NCBI RefSeq assembly: GCF_008386395.1
Contig: NZ_CP043761.1
Location: forward strand, 4,774,001-4,838,000
Direction: 5' to 3'
DNA: 64,000 nt
DNA from: Paenibacillus sp. 37
GTDB taxonomy: Bacteria > Bacillota > Bacilli > Paenibacillales > Paenibacillaceae
Part shown: positions 8,268 to 17,181 of the stretch, piece by piece
Position numbering within the stretch: the stretch's first letter is position 1
Layout of the letters: each line of letters begins with the position of its first letter
Position numbers and translations under genes: made by a program
The notes under the pieces: model-generated
The model's input: only the letters and a program-made list of their open reading frames with translations
Databases searched by the model: none
What the model was told of the DNA's origin: nothing

Positions 8268-10259
8268 TTAACGTGTTACATTCTGTTCCTCTACAACGAT
8301 TCTGTTCCGACCACCATTCTTGGCGCTGTACAAAGCCATATCAGCCCGATAAAACAAGGACTCTACACTGACCTTTTCATCCATCCAATTCCACTCTGCG
8401 ATGCCACTGGATACCGTAACGGGCGGTCTGGTCTCTTCTGCGACTCTCTTTCGAATCACTTCCGCATAATCTAACGCCTGCCTTACACTCACCTGTGGCA
8501 TATAGATCGCCAGTTCTTCTCCACCCCATCTGGCACAGACATCCTCCGAGCGAACAGAGCTCGTGACGATCTCACTCACTTGCTTCAATACTTGATCCCC
8601 CGTCTGGTGTCCGAATGTGTCATTCACCTGTTTGAACTGATCAATATCCACCACTATGAGGGAGCCACAGAATTCATGAGCCTGTCGCTCGTGAATTACA
8701 CTATCCAGATAATGCCTCACATACAGACCTGTCAACATATCCAGATTAGCCAAGCGCCGAACCTCGGCATGCAGCGTGGCATTTGACAGGGCAAGCCCGA
8801 TATGAATGGATAACATCTGCAAGAGCCGATAGTTATCATATGAAAAGTAATGCTCTCTACTATGTCCCAACAAAATGGCACCCTTCACTTCACCATTAAC
8901 TCTGATCGGTGATGCAATAAGTGACATGGATCCCGTATCTTCCATGAAAAAGGAGGACACTTTATCATATTGCGCATAATTGACTATAATAAGCGGTTCC
9001 TCTGTTCGATAGATCAAGCCTGCGATACCGTAGTCTACAGAAAAGGATTGGTGAAAAACATCTTTCACGTTAGATGACATCACTTCGAAGTCATTGGTAC
9101 TGTCATTGAGTTGAAGAATGCAACACGTTTCAGCCTGGAATATTTCCTTTAACTCTTGCTCGGATAATTGATAAATCTCCGAAAGATGGAGGCTCTTGTT
9201 CAACCGCTGTGTAAGATCATTAATTAAACGGAGTTCCTGAATTAACATATTGGATTGTTCATGCAACTTGGCGTTCTCAAAGGCCGTTCCGGCAGTGTCT
9301 ACCATCATCGTAATCAATTGCAAGTCCGATTCTTCCATAATCTCTTCATTCATTTCGATATGGAACACACCGTATATGCCTTGTTTGCCTTTCAGCGGAA
9401 TCCCTACATCTACAATGCGGTTCTCTGCATCATGTGAGCGAGCAACAATCAGCTTACCTTCCATAAAAGAACGCACACAAATATCTTCTCCTCGCTCGTG
9501 GACAAGCAACGGTTTAATCCGTGGATCAGAGTTGCTCTGATCCTGAGACATATACAATTCGATATAAGTGGCCGGGTACAAGTAATCCATACTGTCAAAT
9601 ACCTCATCCAATATGGCCTCGACATCCATTTTGTCATGCATTCTCTGAACAATCTGAAAGAGGATGGACCTCCGGTGTTCCTCACGGGCTGTTTGTTCAT
9701 GAGCATGTAACAGGTCCGTCATAAATATGTATTCGAATCTTCGGTAAAAGCAGGTGTGATAATGCAATGCCTCAGATTGAACCACAGCTTCAGACGTTTC
9801 ATATCCATTGGATTCATAGATCACAGCAGTGAATACGGCAAACATATCCTTGTTAGTTCTGGAGAATAAGGGATGTGTTATTATAAGATATTCTCCGTGT
9901 TCGCTTGTCCCTTTAAGGGACAGGACCTGTCTCTTATCCAAACATTCCAATACCAGCCTGCGTGCATTTACGCCCGGATCAGCTTCATGATCGCTATCGT
10001 ATCCTATGCAATCACCTTCTGTGTTCCACACGCTGTAAAAGGTTGATGGTCTGGCCAGCATTGAACCCACTCTGGAGTTCCAGTCACTGTATGCCTGCTC
10101 TAGCAAGCCGCCCAAATATGAAAAATCAAAAGGTGTGATATCCATTTTTTGCATCCACAACACATGCTCATCATGAGAACGAGGAGCGGCAAAAGATGCG
10201 GAATCGCCCGAACTTCTTGAATTCAAGCTGGCAGGTAAACTTCTTAGATGTTCTAACAT
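8268..10259 (-). CDS. GAF-GGDEF diguanylate cyclase
   Basis: A cytoplasmic sensor enzyme of about 663 aa predicted to make c-di-GMP from two GTP. The order is a roughly 190-residue N-terminal region of unclear fold, two GAF-like domains (one around RSILFQIVQRM to ENAKLHE, one around LSEIYQLSEQEL to HAEVRRL), and a C-terminal GGDEF domain. The GGDEF domain has DMLTGLYVRHYLD, the active site GGEEL (about residues 579-583), and an inhibitory RxxD site (RSED) five residues before it. The enzyme should thus be active and feedback-inhibited. No membrane segment is seen. AGGAG lies 8 nt before the ATG at 10259. An inverted repeat precedes the gene. Confidence 0.88.
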   Translation of the reverse strand: MLEHLRSLPASLNSRSSGDSASFAAPRSHDEHVLWMQKMDITPFDFSYLGGLLEQAYSDWNSRVGSMLARPSTFYSVWNTEGDCIGYDSDHEADPGVNARRLVLECLDKRQVLSLKGTSEHGEYLIITHPLFSRTNKDMFAVFTAVIYESNGYETSEAVVQSEALHYHTCFYRRFEYIFMTDLLHAHEQTAREEHRRSILFQIVQRMHDKMDVEAILDEVFDSMDYLYPATYIELYMSQDQSNSDPRIKPLLVHERGEDICVRSFMEGKLIVARSHDAENRIVDVGIPLKGKQGIYGVFHIEMNEEIMEESDLQLITMMVDTAGTAFENAKLHEQSNMLIQELRLINDLTQRLNKSLHLSEIYQLSEQELKEIFQAETCCILQLNDSTNDFEVMSSNVKDVFHQSFSVDYGIAGLIYRTEEPLIIVNYAQYDKVSSFFMEDTGSMSLIASPIRVNGEVKGAILLGHSREHYFSYDNYRLLQMLSIHIGLALSNATLHAEVRRLANLDMLTGLYVRHYLDSVIHERQAHEFCGSLIVVDIDQFKQVNDTFGHQTGDQVLKQVSEIVTSSVRSEDVCARWGGEELAIYMPQVSVRQALDYAEVIRKRVAEETRPPVTVSSGIAEWNWMDEKVSVESLFYRADMALYSAKNGGRNRIVVEEQNVTR

Positions 10260-10315
10260 GTCAGGCGCTCCTTTGCACCGTTTTTGCATCCACCAGGATG
10301 CATTAATCTGCAGAC

Positions 10316-10348
10316 GTTATCGCAAACCTGCAAATCCGTTGCGATAAC
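10316..10348. repeat. 10-bp perfect inverted repeat upstream of the diguanylate cyclase
   Basis: GTTATCGCAA at 10316-10325 and TTGCGATAAC at 10339-10348 form a perfect inverted repeat with a 13-nt spacer, 57 nt upstream of the cyclase start. It could be an operator or a hairpin in the 5' leader. A second small hairpin (GCATCC/GGATGC) lies between it and the start. No c-di-GMP riboswitch pattern is visible. Confidence 0.5.
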
Positions 10349-10498
10349 CTTGTTACATAAAGATGATTTAAAGTTAAGATACAATCTATTTTACTCTGTT
10401 TAAACCTTTTTTGCATCCATATTTCAGAAAATTGTCCCATTATTTTAGGCCCAATGACCTATCGACAAATTTAGACGTTTTTTTCTTTTATTCTGCGC

Positions 10499-10527
10499 TT
10501 GACTTTGTTTCTCTTAAACTGTAATAT
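10499..10527 (+). promoter_or_regulatory. Sigma-A promoter of rpsD
   Basis: TTGACT at 10499 and TAATAT at 10522 are separated by exactly 17 nt. The predicted start of transcription is near 10534, which leaves a leader of about 190 nt before rpsD. Confidence 0.75.
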
Positions 10528-10533
10528 AAATTG

Positions 10534-10724
10534 TTGATGAAGACTACTAAATGGGTCTTTAAATTTGGGCATTACCGGTTGTGTCACCCTCATTCTTTTT
10601 GTTGCTTTCAGGACAGCGGCTGAACTTTCCTGATCGTTCTATGCGAGGCCAAGCCCGCATCAACAAATTGGAGCGCAAACAGAGCCCTAATATGAACTTT
10701 AACTAAAAAGGAGCTACTTTAAAC
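10534..10724 (+). promoter_or_regulatory. rpsD 5' leader, probable S4 autoregulatory region
   Basis: The roughly 190-nt untranslated leader is unusually long and structured. One hairpin pairs CAGGA (10609) with TCCTG (10628). Another pairs ATGCG/CGCAT (10641-10660) with an inner GGC/GCC. In Bacillus, S4 represses its own synthesis by binding its leader, so the same is inferred here. The secondary structure has not been modelled. Confidence 0.45.
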
Positions 10725-11324
10725 ATGGCACGTTACACTGGTCCTAAATTTAAATTGAGCCGTCGCCTCGGCATTTCCCTTAGCGGAACAGGCAAAGAAT
10801 TGAAACGCCCTTTCCCTCCAGGTCAGCACGGAGCTAACCAACGCAGAAAAATGAGCAACTACGGTATGCAATTGCAAGAAAAACAAAAATTGCGCCACAT
10901 GTACGGTTTGGGCGAGAAGCAATTCCGCACACTGTTCTCTAAAGCTCAAAAAATGCAAGGTATTGCCGGTGAGAACTTCATGTTCTTGCTTGAGTGCCGC
11001 CTTGACAACCTCGTTTACCGCCTTGGGTTTGCTAACTCCCGCGCTGGAGCGCGTCAGTTGGTAGCACACGGTCACGTAACTGTAAACGGCAAAAAAGTCG
11101 ATATCGCTTCTTACCAAGTAAGCACTGGTGATGTAATCGGCTTGCGTGAGAAGAGCCGCGCTCTTTCTTCCATTAAAGAAGCTTTGGAAGGCCGTTCGCA
11201 TCTTCCAGCATACGTTGAATACAACGAAGCAGCTGTAGAAGGTAAATTCATCCGCTTGCCTGAGCGTGCTGAATTGTCCCAAGACATCGATGAAAAACAA
11301 ATCGTCGAGTTCTACAACCGTTAA
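10725..11324 (+). CDS. rpsD: 30S ribosomal protein S4
   Basis: The S4 protein of the small ribosomal subunit, an early 16S rRNA binder in assembly and a translational repressor. The 199-aa sequence starts [16 protein letters not shown] and carries the S4 RNA-binding domain at about residues 89-150 ([13 protein letters not shown], then VNGKKVDI). It ends with the standard QIVEFYNR. Length matches the family. AAGGAG lies ahead of the ATG. As in other Bacillales it is a lone gene away from the main ribosomal operons, with its own promoter, leader and terminator. Confidence 0.98.
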   Translation: MARYTGPKFKLSRRLGISLSGTGKELKRPFPPGQHGANQRRKMSNYGMQLQEKQKLRHMYGLGEKQFRTLFSKAQKMQGIAGENFMFLLECRLDNLVYRLGFANSRAGARQLVAHGHVTVNGKKVDIASYQVSTGDVIGLREKSRALSSIKEALEGRSHLPAYVEYNEAAVEGKFIRLPERAELSQDIDEKQIVEFYNR

Positions 11325-11353
11325 TCGTTGCAATCACATTAAAGTTTCAATCC

Positions 11354-11396
11354 AAACAGCTGTCGAGATTTTCTCGGCAGCTGTTTTTCTATGCTT
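11354..11396 (+). terminator. rpsD terminator
   Basis: Hairpin arms ACAGCTGTCGAG and CTCGGCAGCTGT followed by a T tract, 30 nt after the rpsD stop. Confidence 0.85.
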
Positions 11397-11511
11397 TTTT
11401 TTAATTATCTTCATTATAGGAACGTAAATAACGATATAAAATATAGACTCCCTTCAGGAGAAGCACACATCCATATATACATCACAAGAATGACATCGAG
11501 GGGGATTAAAC

Positions 11512-13617
11512 ATGCATTTTTTTCGCAATCGCAAGCTCGCTGTTAAGCTTGGACTTTTACTCGGGATCGTATTACTCTGTTGTATTGGAGCCCTGATTGC
11601 ATTTAATACCAAATCCATTTACGACAAAAGCCTCCAGTACGGCGAAACCGTTGCTGGACAGGCAGCAAACCGGGCTACGAATGAGTTTATGACTGACATT
11701 AATCAGGTTAAAAACACGTTGGACACCATGAGTACCACGTTATTGGATGCCGCTCAGAACGGATCACTCAACCGTGAAGAAGTCGTCAGACTCCTTGAAC
11801 AATATCTGAAGAAGGACGAGAAAGTTTTTGGCTTTTATACGGGCTGGGAACCAAATGCCTTTGATGGAAACGATGCGGAGCACATCAACAAAAAAGAATA
11901 TGATGATGGTACGGGTCGATTCGTTCCATACGTTATACGTGATGGCAACTCCCTGCATTTTGAGCCTATGCCTACTTATGAGGGAAGCGGTGAAACCAGT
12001 ACTTACTATCAGCAACCAAAGAAAACCAAATCCATCTATTGGTCCGAGCCTGTTACCTATACGGTTGGTGGTAAAGAAACACTGCTCGTTTCGATTGTCC
12101 TCCCTCTATTAGATGAAAACAAAAATTTTCTGGGCATTGTTGGGGCCGACTTTACCATTGATCGTTTTCAGCAAAATATAGCATCACTTAATCCGGATCA
12201 GGGTTATGCCATGCTTATTACTAGTGAAGGACAGATTGCTGCACACGGCTCCAAACCGGAACTGGCTAATGAAGGTGCCGTAATTCCATCTGAAATGAAG
12301 ACAGTCATTCAGCGTATACAGTCTGGCGAATCTCAGTTTTACGCTACGGACCCTGAATTAGGTGAAGAACTGTTTATTGCCGAGCCCGCCAGGTTACAAG
12401 GAACGGATTCAAACTGGTACCTTGTATCGGCGCTGCCAAAGAGCCATATCCTTCAACCTTTCTATGACAGCTTGAACTGGTCCATACTGATTGCAGCACT
12501 GGCAGTACTTATGCTTGCAGGTGTCGTTACCTACACTATCGTCTCCATTGTAAGGCAGTTGAATCAAGTTAATATCGTCGCTGGACAGCTGGCTGGCGGA
12601 GATTTGACACAAAAGTTACCTGTACGATCCAAAGATGAATTTGGCATCATGGCGGGTCATATGAATCAGATGATGGATACATTGCGACATACCATATCGG
12701 TTATATCCGAACATGCTTTATCTGTCGGCTCCACCTCTCAACAGTTGACCGCAGGTGCCGAAGAAACAGGTAAAGCAGCCGAACTGATTGCATTAACAGG
12801 AGTCGAACTTGCAGATAAAGCAGGTAAACAGGTGCAGGAGCTGCAAGAGTCCTCCCGTTCCATGAATGAAATATCTGCAGGGATCGGAAGAATTGCAAAG
12901 GCCGCCTCCGATGTATCCGATTCATCGCGAACTGTGGCCGAACGAACAACCATCGGAACGGATAAAATTCAGTCCGCTATGCGTATGGTCGATAGTGCCA
13001 CTTCTTCTGTGCAGACGTCGATGACCGCACTGGAGAATTTCCGCCAACGTTCGGAAGAGATTGGCCATATTACAGGCATGATCACAGAAGTTAGCCGTCA
13101 AACCAACCTACTTGCACTTAATGCTTCCATTGAAGCATCGCGAGCAGGTGAACACGGGCGCGGGTTCGGTGTTGTTGCTTCCGAGATTCGTAATCTGGCT
13201 GAACAATCCAGAGTATCAGCAGCGCAGATTGCAGCGTTAATTCATAGCGTTCAGCAAGAGGTCCTTTCTCTCGTTGAAAATATGGGACATGGGAATGCCG
13301 AGGTGAGCCATATAGCGGAAGTGATTAATGAAAGTGGTGAACTATTCCTCTCCATTTCATCACAGATTACAGATGTTAATGAGCAGATTGAACATGTCTC
13401 AGCCATTGCACAGCAGATGTCAGCTGGATCACAGCAGGTTGATGCCACGTTAGTGCAACTCAAAACCATTGGTCATGAGACAGCAGATCATGCAACTCGT
13501 GTTGCCTCTGCCTCTGAAGAACAACTCGCATCCATGGAAGAGATTACGGCGGCATCTGCCTCACTGGCTAATCTTACGCAGGAGCTATTGGAACTGATTC
13601 AACGCTTCAAAACCTAA
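11512..13617 (+). CDS. Methyl-accepting chemotaxis protein with a Cache-type sensor
   Basis: A membrane chemoreceptor of 701 aa. Transmembrane segments lie at about residues 8-30 and 322-344. The roughly 290-residue extracellular part between them fits a double Cache domain (GFYTGWEPNAFDG, YWSEPVTYTVGG, FLGIVGADFTI). A HAMP domain follows, then the cytoplasmic signalling domain with the hairpin tip QTNLLALNASIEASRAGEHG near residue 530. The tip reads ASIEASRAGE where many receptors have AAIEAARAGE. It should control CheA through CheW; the ligand is unknown. GAGGGGG precedes the ATG. It is monocistronic. Confidence 0.93.
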   Translation: MHFFRNRKLAVKLGLLLGIVLLCCIGALIAFNTKSIYDKSLQYGETVAGQAANRATNEFMTDINQVKNTLDTMSTTLLDAAQNGSLNREEVVRLLEQYLKKDEKVFGFYTGWEPNAFDGNDAEHINKKEYDDGTGRFVPYVIRDGNSLHFEPMPTYEGSGETSTYYQQPKKTKSIYWSEPVTYTVGGKETLLVSIVLPLLDENKNFLGIVGADFTIDRFQQNIASLNPDQGYAMLITSEGQIAAHGSKPELANEGAVIPSEMKTVIQRIQSGESQFYATDPELGEELFIAEPARLQGTDSNWYLVSALPKSHILQPFYDSLNWSILIAALAVLMLAGVVTYTIVSIVRQLNQVNIVAGQLAGGDLTQKLPVRSKDEFGIMAGHMNQMMDTLRHTISVISEHALSVGSTSQQLTAGAEETGKAAELIALTGVELADKAGKQVQELQESSRSMNEISAGIGRIAKAASDVSDSSRTVAERTTIGTDKIQSAMRMVDSATSSVQTSMTALENFRQRSEEIGHITGMITEVSRQTNLLALNASIEASRAGEHGRGFGVVASEIRNLAEQSRVSAAQIAALIHSVQQEVLSLVENMGHGNAEVSHIAEVINESGELFLSISSQITDVNEQIEHVSAIAQQMSAGSQQVDATLVQLKTIGHETADHATRVASASEEQLASMEEITAASASLANLTQELLELIQRFKT

Positions 13618-13647
13618 TGTAGAAGACCTCCAAAACGACAAGTCATT

Positions 13648-13692
13648 CAGGCCACCCTATGCACCTCAGCATGGAGGTGGCCTGTTTATTTT
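13648..13692 (+). terminator. Terminator of the chemoreceptor gene
   Basis: CAGGCCACC and GGTGGCCTG form a perfect 9-bp stem, followed by TTTATTTT. Confidence 0.8.
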
Positions 13693-13807
13693 GGCTTACA
13701 ACTCATGAAATGTGCTTCAATATCGCATGATATATAGCATAATGCATGGCAGAATGGCAAATTTCGACCATTACTTGTATTTCTCAGGCATGCAAACCCG
13801 CCTTTTT

Positions 13808-13817
13808 ATGCTATAAT
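13808..13817 (+). promoter_or_regulatory. Extended -10 promoter of the penicillin-binding protein gene
   Basis: TATGCTATAAT matches the extended -10 consensus exactly (TRTG-N-TATAAT). No good -35 box stands at the usual distance, which is normal for this promoter class. The ATG at 13847 follows AAGGAGG. Confidence 0.6.
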
Positions 13818-13846
13818 AAGTGCTGTTAAAAGGAGGAAGACACTGA

Positions 13847-16800
13847 ATGGTTGATGTTAATAAGAAAAAGCCCGATGAACAGCCTGTACGCAAACGCAGT
13901 TTTGCCCGCAGACTGGGAAGTTTCGTCAAATGGATGGTTGTCCTTGGATTTATGGGGGCACTATTTGTAGGCGGTGCTTTGATGGGATACGTCAGTTCCA
14001 TTGTGAAAGACGAGCCTGTCCGTTCAAGGGCCCTGATTGAACAAAAAGTCAGCGAAAACTCCATCACAGGCTTTGCTTACTTTGCCGACGGCAGTCCGAT
14101 CGGTCAATTACGTACGGAAGAAGACAGGCGTCCGGTCACTACAGACCAGATCCCACAAAAGGTTATTGATGCTGTCATTTCGATTGAAGACAATCATTTT
14201 TACGAACATAAAGGTGTAGACATGAGCGGAACACTACGTGCCGTGAAACAGAAAGTGCTGAAAGAATCAGTACAAACCGGCGGTAGTACACTGACTCAGC
14301 AATTGGCGCGTCGTGTGTTTTTGAATCTGGATCGCACGGAAGATCGGAAAGTGAAAGAAATTTTGCTCTCACTCCGACTCGAACGTTTCCTGACCAAAGA
14401 CGAGATCATGACAGCCTATCTGAACAAAGTTCCTTTTGGTAATGGTTCCAGCGGATACAACGTTTACGGAATCAAGGCGGCCGCCAAAGGATTGTTCAAT
14501 ATTAACGATCTGGAAAAAATCAACATTGCTCAAGCTGCTTATCTTGCTGGATTGCCACAACTCCCCTCCTCTTACTCCGCTTTTAACGGTAAAGGTGATT
14601 TTGTAGAGGAGAATTTTGACCGCGCAATCAACCGTCAGCATCTGGTACTGCGCCGTATGCTTGAACTGGGCAAGATCAATCAGTCCGAGTATGACAAAGC
14701 TCTTGCTTTTGATATCAAAAGCTCACTTGCTCCGAAGACCATCAAGGCTTACAACACTTATCCATATCTTATGATGGAAACGGAACGACAAGCTGCACAG
14801 ATTTTGATGAAACAGTTGAATTCCGACACAGCTGAATCTACTGACAAAGATACGGATGCAGACACACCTCAGAAGGAAAACAGTGCATTATTAGAGGAAG
14901 CTCAGACGCAACTGCGGACAGGTGGATATCGTATATACACGACCATCAACAAAAGTATCTACAAAACGATGCGTACCATTGCGGAAGATGACAGCAATTT
15001 CTCAGCAGATGATCCTGTCAAAGGAAAAGAACAAACTGCTGCCATGCTGATTAATCACAAAACCGGTGCTATTCTGGGCATGATTGAGGGACGGGATTTC
15101 CAGGATGAACAGATGAACTACGCAACGCAGATGATACGTCAGCCAGGTTCAACGATGAAACCTATTGCAGCTTATCTGCCAGCTCTGGATGAAGGTCTTG
15201 TCCAACCTGCTTCTATTATTGATGACTCACCGATCATTCTCAAAAATGGTCCGAGCGGCTACCACATTGCCAAGAATGCCAACAACCGGTATCAGGGACT
15301 GGTCACTGCCCGCAGAGCACTGAACTATTCTCTTAATATACCGGCTCTGAAGTTGTTTAATGAAGAAGTAGGGATCGAGAAGGCTTGGACCTTCTCCAAG
15401 AAACTGGGGATTACCACCATTCAGAAGGAAGACTATCAGGCTCAGACAGGTGTTCTCGGAGGTCTCCAATACGGTGTAACCGTTGAAGAATTAACCAGTG
15501 CCTATGGTGCTATCGCCAATAATGGTGTATACAACGATTCTTACATGATTAGCAAAATTGTAGATTCCAAAGGAAACATCGTTTATAAACACGATACTGA
15601 ACCTGTCCAAGCCTTCTCGGAGCAGACAGCATACCTGATGACCGATATGCTGCGGACCGTTATTACAGAAGGAACGGCAGATAAAGTACGTGAGAATTAC
15701 AAATATTCGAAGAGTGTGCCAATCGTAGGTAAAACGGGTTCCACTCAAAACTACGCAGATGTCTGGTTTGAAGGTTATACACCAGATGTCACACTTGGCG
15801 TGTGGGTTGGATACAAACAGCCAGTGAACACGCTGGAAAGTAAATCACAGAGAAAACGTGCGCAGCAACTGTGGTCGAAAATACTGAACGAAGTGATCGA
15901 TTCGCAAAAAGATCTGTTTGTCACGGATTCGTTCAAAAAACCATCTGGCATCGAAACGCGCACGGTGTCGGCATACAGTGGCAAGTTACCAACATCCATG
16001 ACTGACAAATTTGTTACGGATATTTTCAACAGCAAGTTTGTTCCGAAGGATAGCGATGACGGTGTAGCCAAAGCCAAGTACATTACTTACAATGGTGTAA
16101 ACTATATTCCACGTGACGGAACACCTTCGGACATGTTGAAGGAAAAAACAGTAATCAAGCGTAAAAAACCAATCTCGGATCTCATCAAAGAATTGCAAAA
16201 TGCATTCTCACGTATGAGTCGACATGAGTCACTTGCTTATTATCTTCCTGAAGATGCTGGTGCAGACATGCCAACACAGATTGATCCAAGGACAGATAAC
16301 GGCAAAGCTCCTGATGCACCAGGTAACGTACGCATCTCAACCTCAGGTGACAGAGCTGTCATTACATTTAATTCCACACCTGAAAATGATGTCGTGGGTT
16401 ATCGTCTGTACCGTTCTGTAAACGGTGGAGGATTCCAGAACCAGGGTCAGGTTGTCTTGTCCGGTGAATCCAGATCATTCTCTGCATATGCAGCGCAAGG
16501 CGGCAACTTCGCCTTCTATGTAACGGCAGTGGATGTTGCCGGCAGGGAGTCTGCTCCTAGCGCTACAGTAAATAGTGCTGGTGTAGCTCCTCCTGTGGAA
16601 GAAGAGATTGATGAACCGATTGAAGTTCCAGGTACAGTCATTACCCCTGGAGAAACGCAGACCGATAATACAACAACGACAGCTCCAGGCACACCTGGTC
16701 AAGTCAGCGTATCCGCCCTCACTCAAGGACTGCGTATTCAATGGGCATCCAGTCCAAACGCAGATAGTTATACTGTATATTACAGTGAAACAGGCTCGGC

Positions 16801-16942
16801 TCCTTACACCAAAATTGGAACAACAGCGGGAAATACCATGGATTATGGAGTACCCGCATCGACCAGTGGATGGTTTAAGGTATCTGCCAGCAACAGTGCG
16901 GGTGAATCCGAACCTTCTGCAGCCATACATTTTCAACCCTGA
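13847..16942 (+). CDS. Class A penicillin-binding protein (PBP1A type) with two FN3 domains
   Basis: A bifunctional cell-wall synthase of 1031 aa. After a basic tail and one membrane segment (about 27-50) comes the GT51 glycosyltransferase with catalytic Glu114 in IEDNHFYEH, then GGSTLTQQLAR and the KDEIMTAYLNKVPFGNG motif. The transpeptidase domain has STMK (Ser435), SLN (495-497) and KTGS (629-632). Two fibronectin type III-like domains end the protein (about 820-910 and 945-1031), joined by a Thr- and acid-rich linker. These extra domains probably bind wall or partners outside the cell. The gene stands alone with its own promoter and terminator. PonA is the nearest B. subtilis analogue. 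Confidence 0.93.
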   Translation: MVDVNKKKPDEQPVRKRSFARRLGSFVKWMVVLGFMGALFVGGALMGYVSSIVKDEPVRSRALIEQKVSENSITGFAYFADGSPIGQLRTEEDRRPVTTDQIPQKVIDAVISIEDNHFYEHKGVDMSGTLRAVKQKVLKESVQTGGSTLTQQLARRVFLNLDRTEDRKVKEILLSLRLERFLTKDEIMTAYLNKVPFGNGSSGYNVYGIKAAAKGLFNINDLEKINIAQAAYLAGLPQLPSSYSAFNGKGDFVEENFDRAINRQHLVLRRMLELGKINQSEYDKALAFDIKSSLAPKTIKAYNTYPYLMMETERQAAQILMKQLNSDTAESTDKDTDADTPQKENSALLEEAQTQLRTGGYRIYTTINKSIYKTMRTIAEDDSNFSADDPVKGKEQTAAMLINHKTGAILGMIEGRDFQDEQMNYATQMIRQPGSTMKPIAAYLPALDEGLVQPASIIDDSPIILKNGPSGYHIAKNANNRYQGLVTARRALNYSLNIPALKLFNEEVGIEKAWTFSKKLGITTIQKEDYQAQTGVLGGLQYGVTVEELTSAYGAIANNGVYNDSYMISKIVDSKGNIVYKHDTEPVQAFSEQTAYLMTDMLRTVITEGTADKVRENYKYSKSVPIVGKTGSTQNYADVWFEGYTPDVTLGVWVGYKQPVNTLESKSQRKRAQQLWSKILNEVIDSQKDLFVTDSFKKPSGIETRTVSAYSGKLPTSMTDKFVTDIFNSKFVPKDSDDGVAKAKYITYNGVNYIPRDGTPSDMLKEKTVIKRKKPISDLIKELQNAFSRMSRHESLAYYLPEDAGADMPTQIDPRTDNGKAPDAPGNVRISTSGDRAVITFNSTPENDVVGYRLYRSVNGGGFQNQGQVVLSGESRSFSAYAAQGGNFAFYVTAVDVAGRESAPSATVNSAGVAPPVEEEIDEPIEVPGTVITPGETQTDNTTTTAPGTPGQVSVSALTQGLRIQWASSPNADSYTVYYSETGSAPYTKIGTTAGNTMDYGVPASTSGWFKVSASNSAGESEPSAAIHFQP

Positions 16943-16964
16943 TTCAGACATAGCGTTCCAAAAC

Positions 16965-17008
16965 AAGCCGCATCCTCAGACTGTATCTGAGTGTGCGGCT
17001 TTTTATTT
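16965..17008 (+). terminator. Terminator of the penicillin-binding protein gene
   Basis: AGCCGCA/TGCGGCT outer stem with an inner CTCAGA/TCTGAG stem, followed by TTTTTATTT. Confidence 0.85.
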
Positions 17009-17026
17009 GTATTTACAGCAGCCAAG

Positions 17027-17065
17027 AAGCCTGCTTCATGCCATTGGCATAAAACAGGCTTTTAC
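17027..17065. terminator. Second hairpin between the PBP gene and acsA
   Basis: AAGCCTG/CAGGCTT with an inner ATGCC/GGCAT pair. The plus strand has TTTT after it and the minus strand TTCTT, so it could be a back-up terminator for either convergent gene. It lies about 120 nt from the acsA stop. Confidence 0.4.
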
Positions 17066-17181
17066 AATCCATTTTAATGGGTAGAGTCACCGGATTGACT
17101 TCTCGTAGAGTATTAGTCTCTCCCCACAGCCAGTTGTATTACCATCGATACCGACACATTGATGATCCTTGCACTGTCGTG

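Noticed and set aside
10260..10320. A c-di-GMP riboswitch upstream of the diguanylate cyclase
   Set aside because: The conserved GEMM core bases and tetraloop-receptor pattern are not present; only simple hairpins are seen.
10719..11333. A 204-codon minus-strand ORF across rpsD
   Set aside because: Mirror of a highly conserved ribosomal gene; no supporting start signal.
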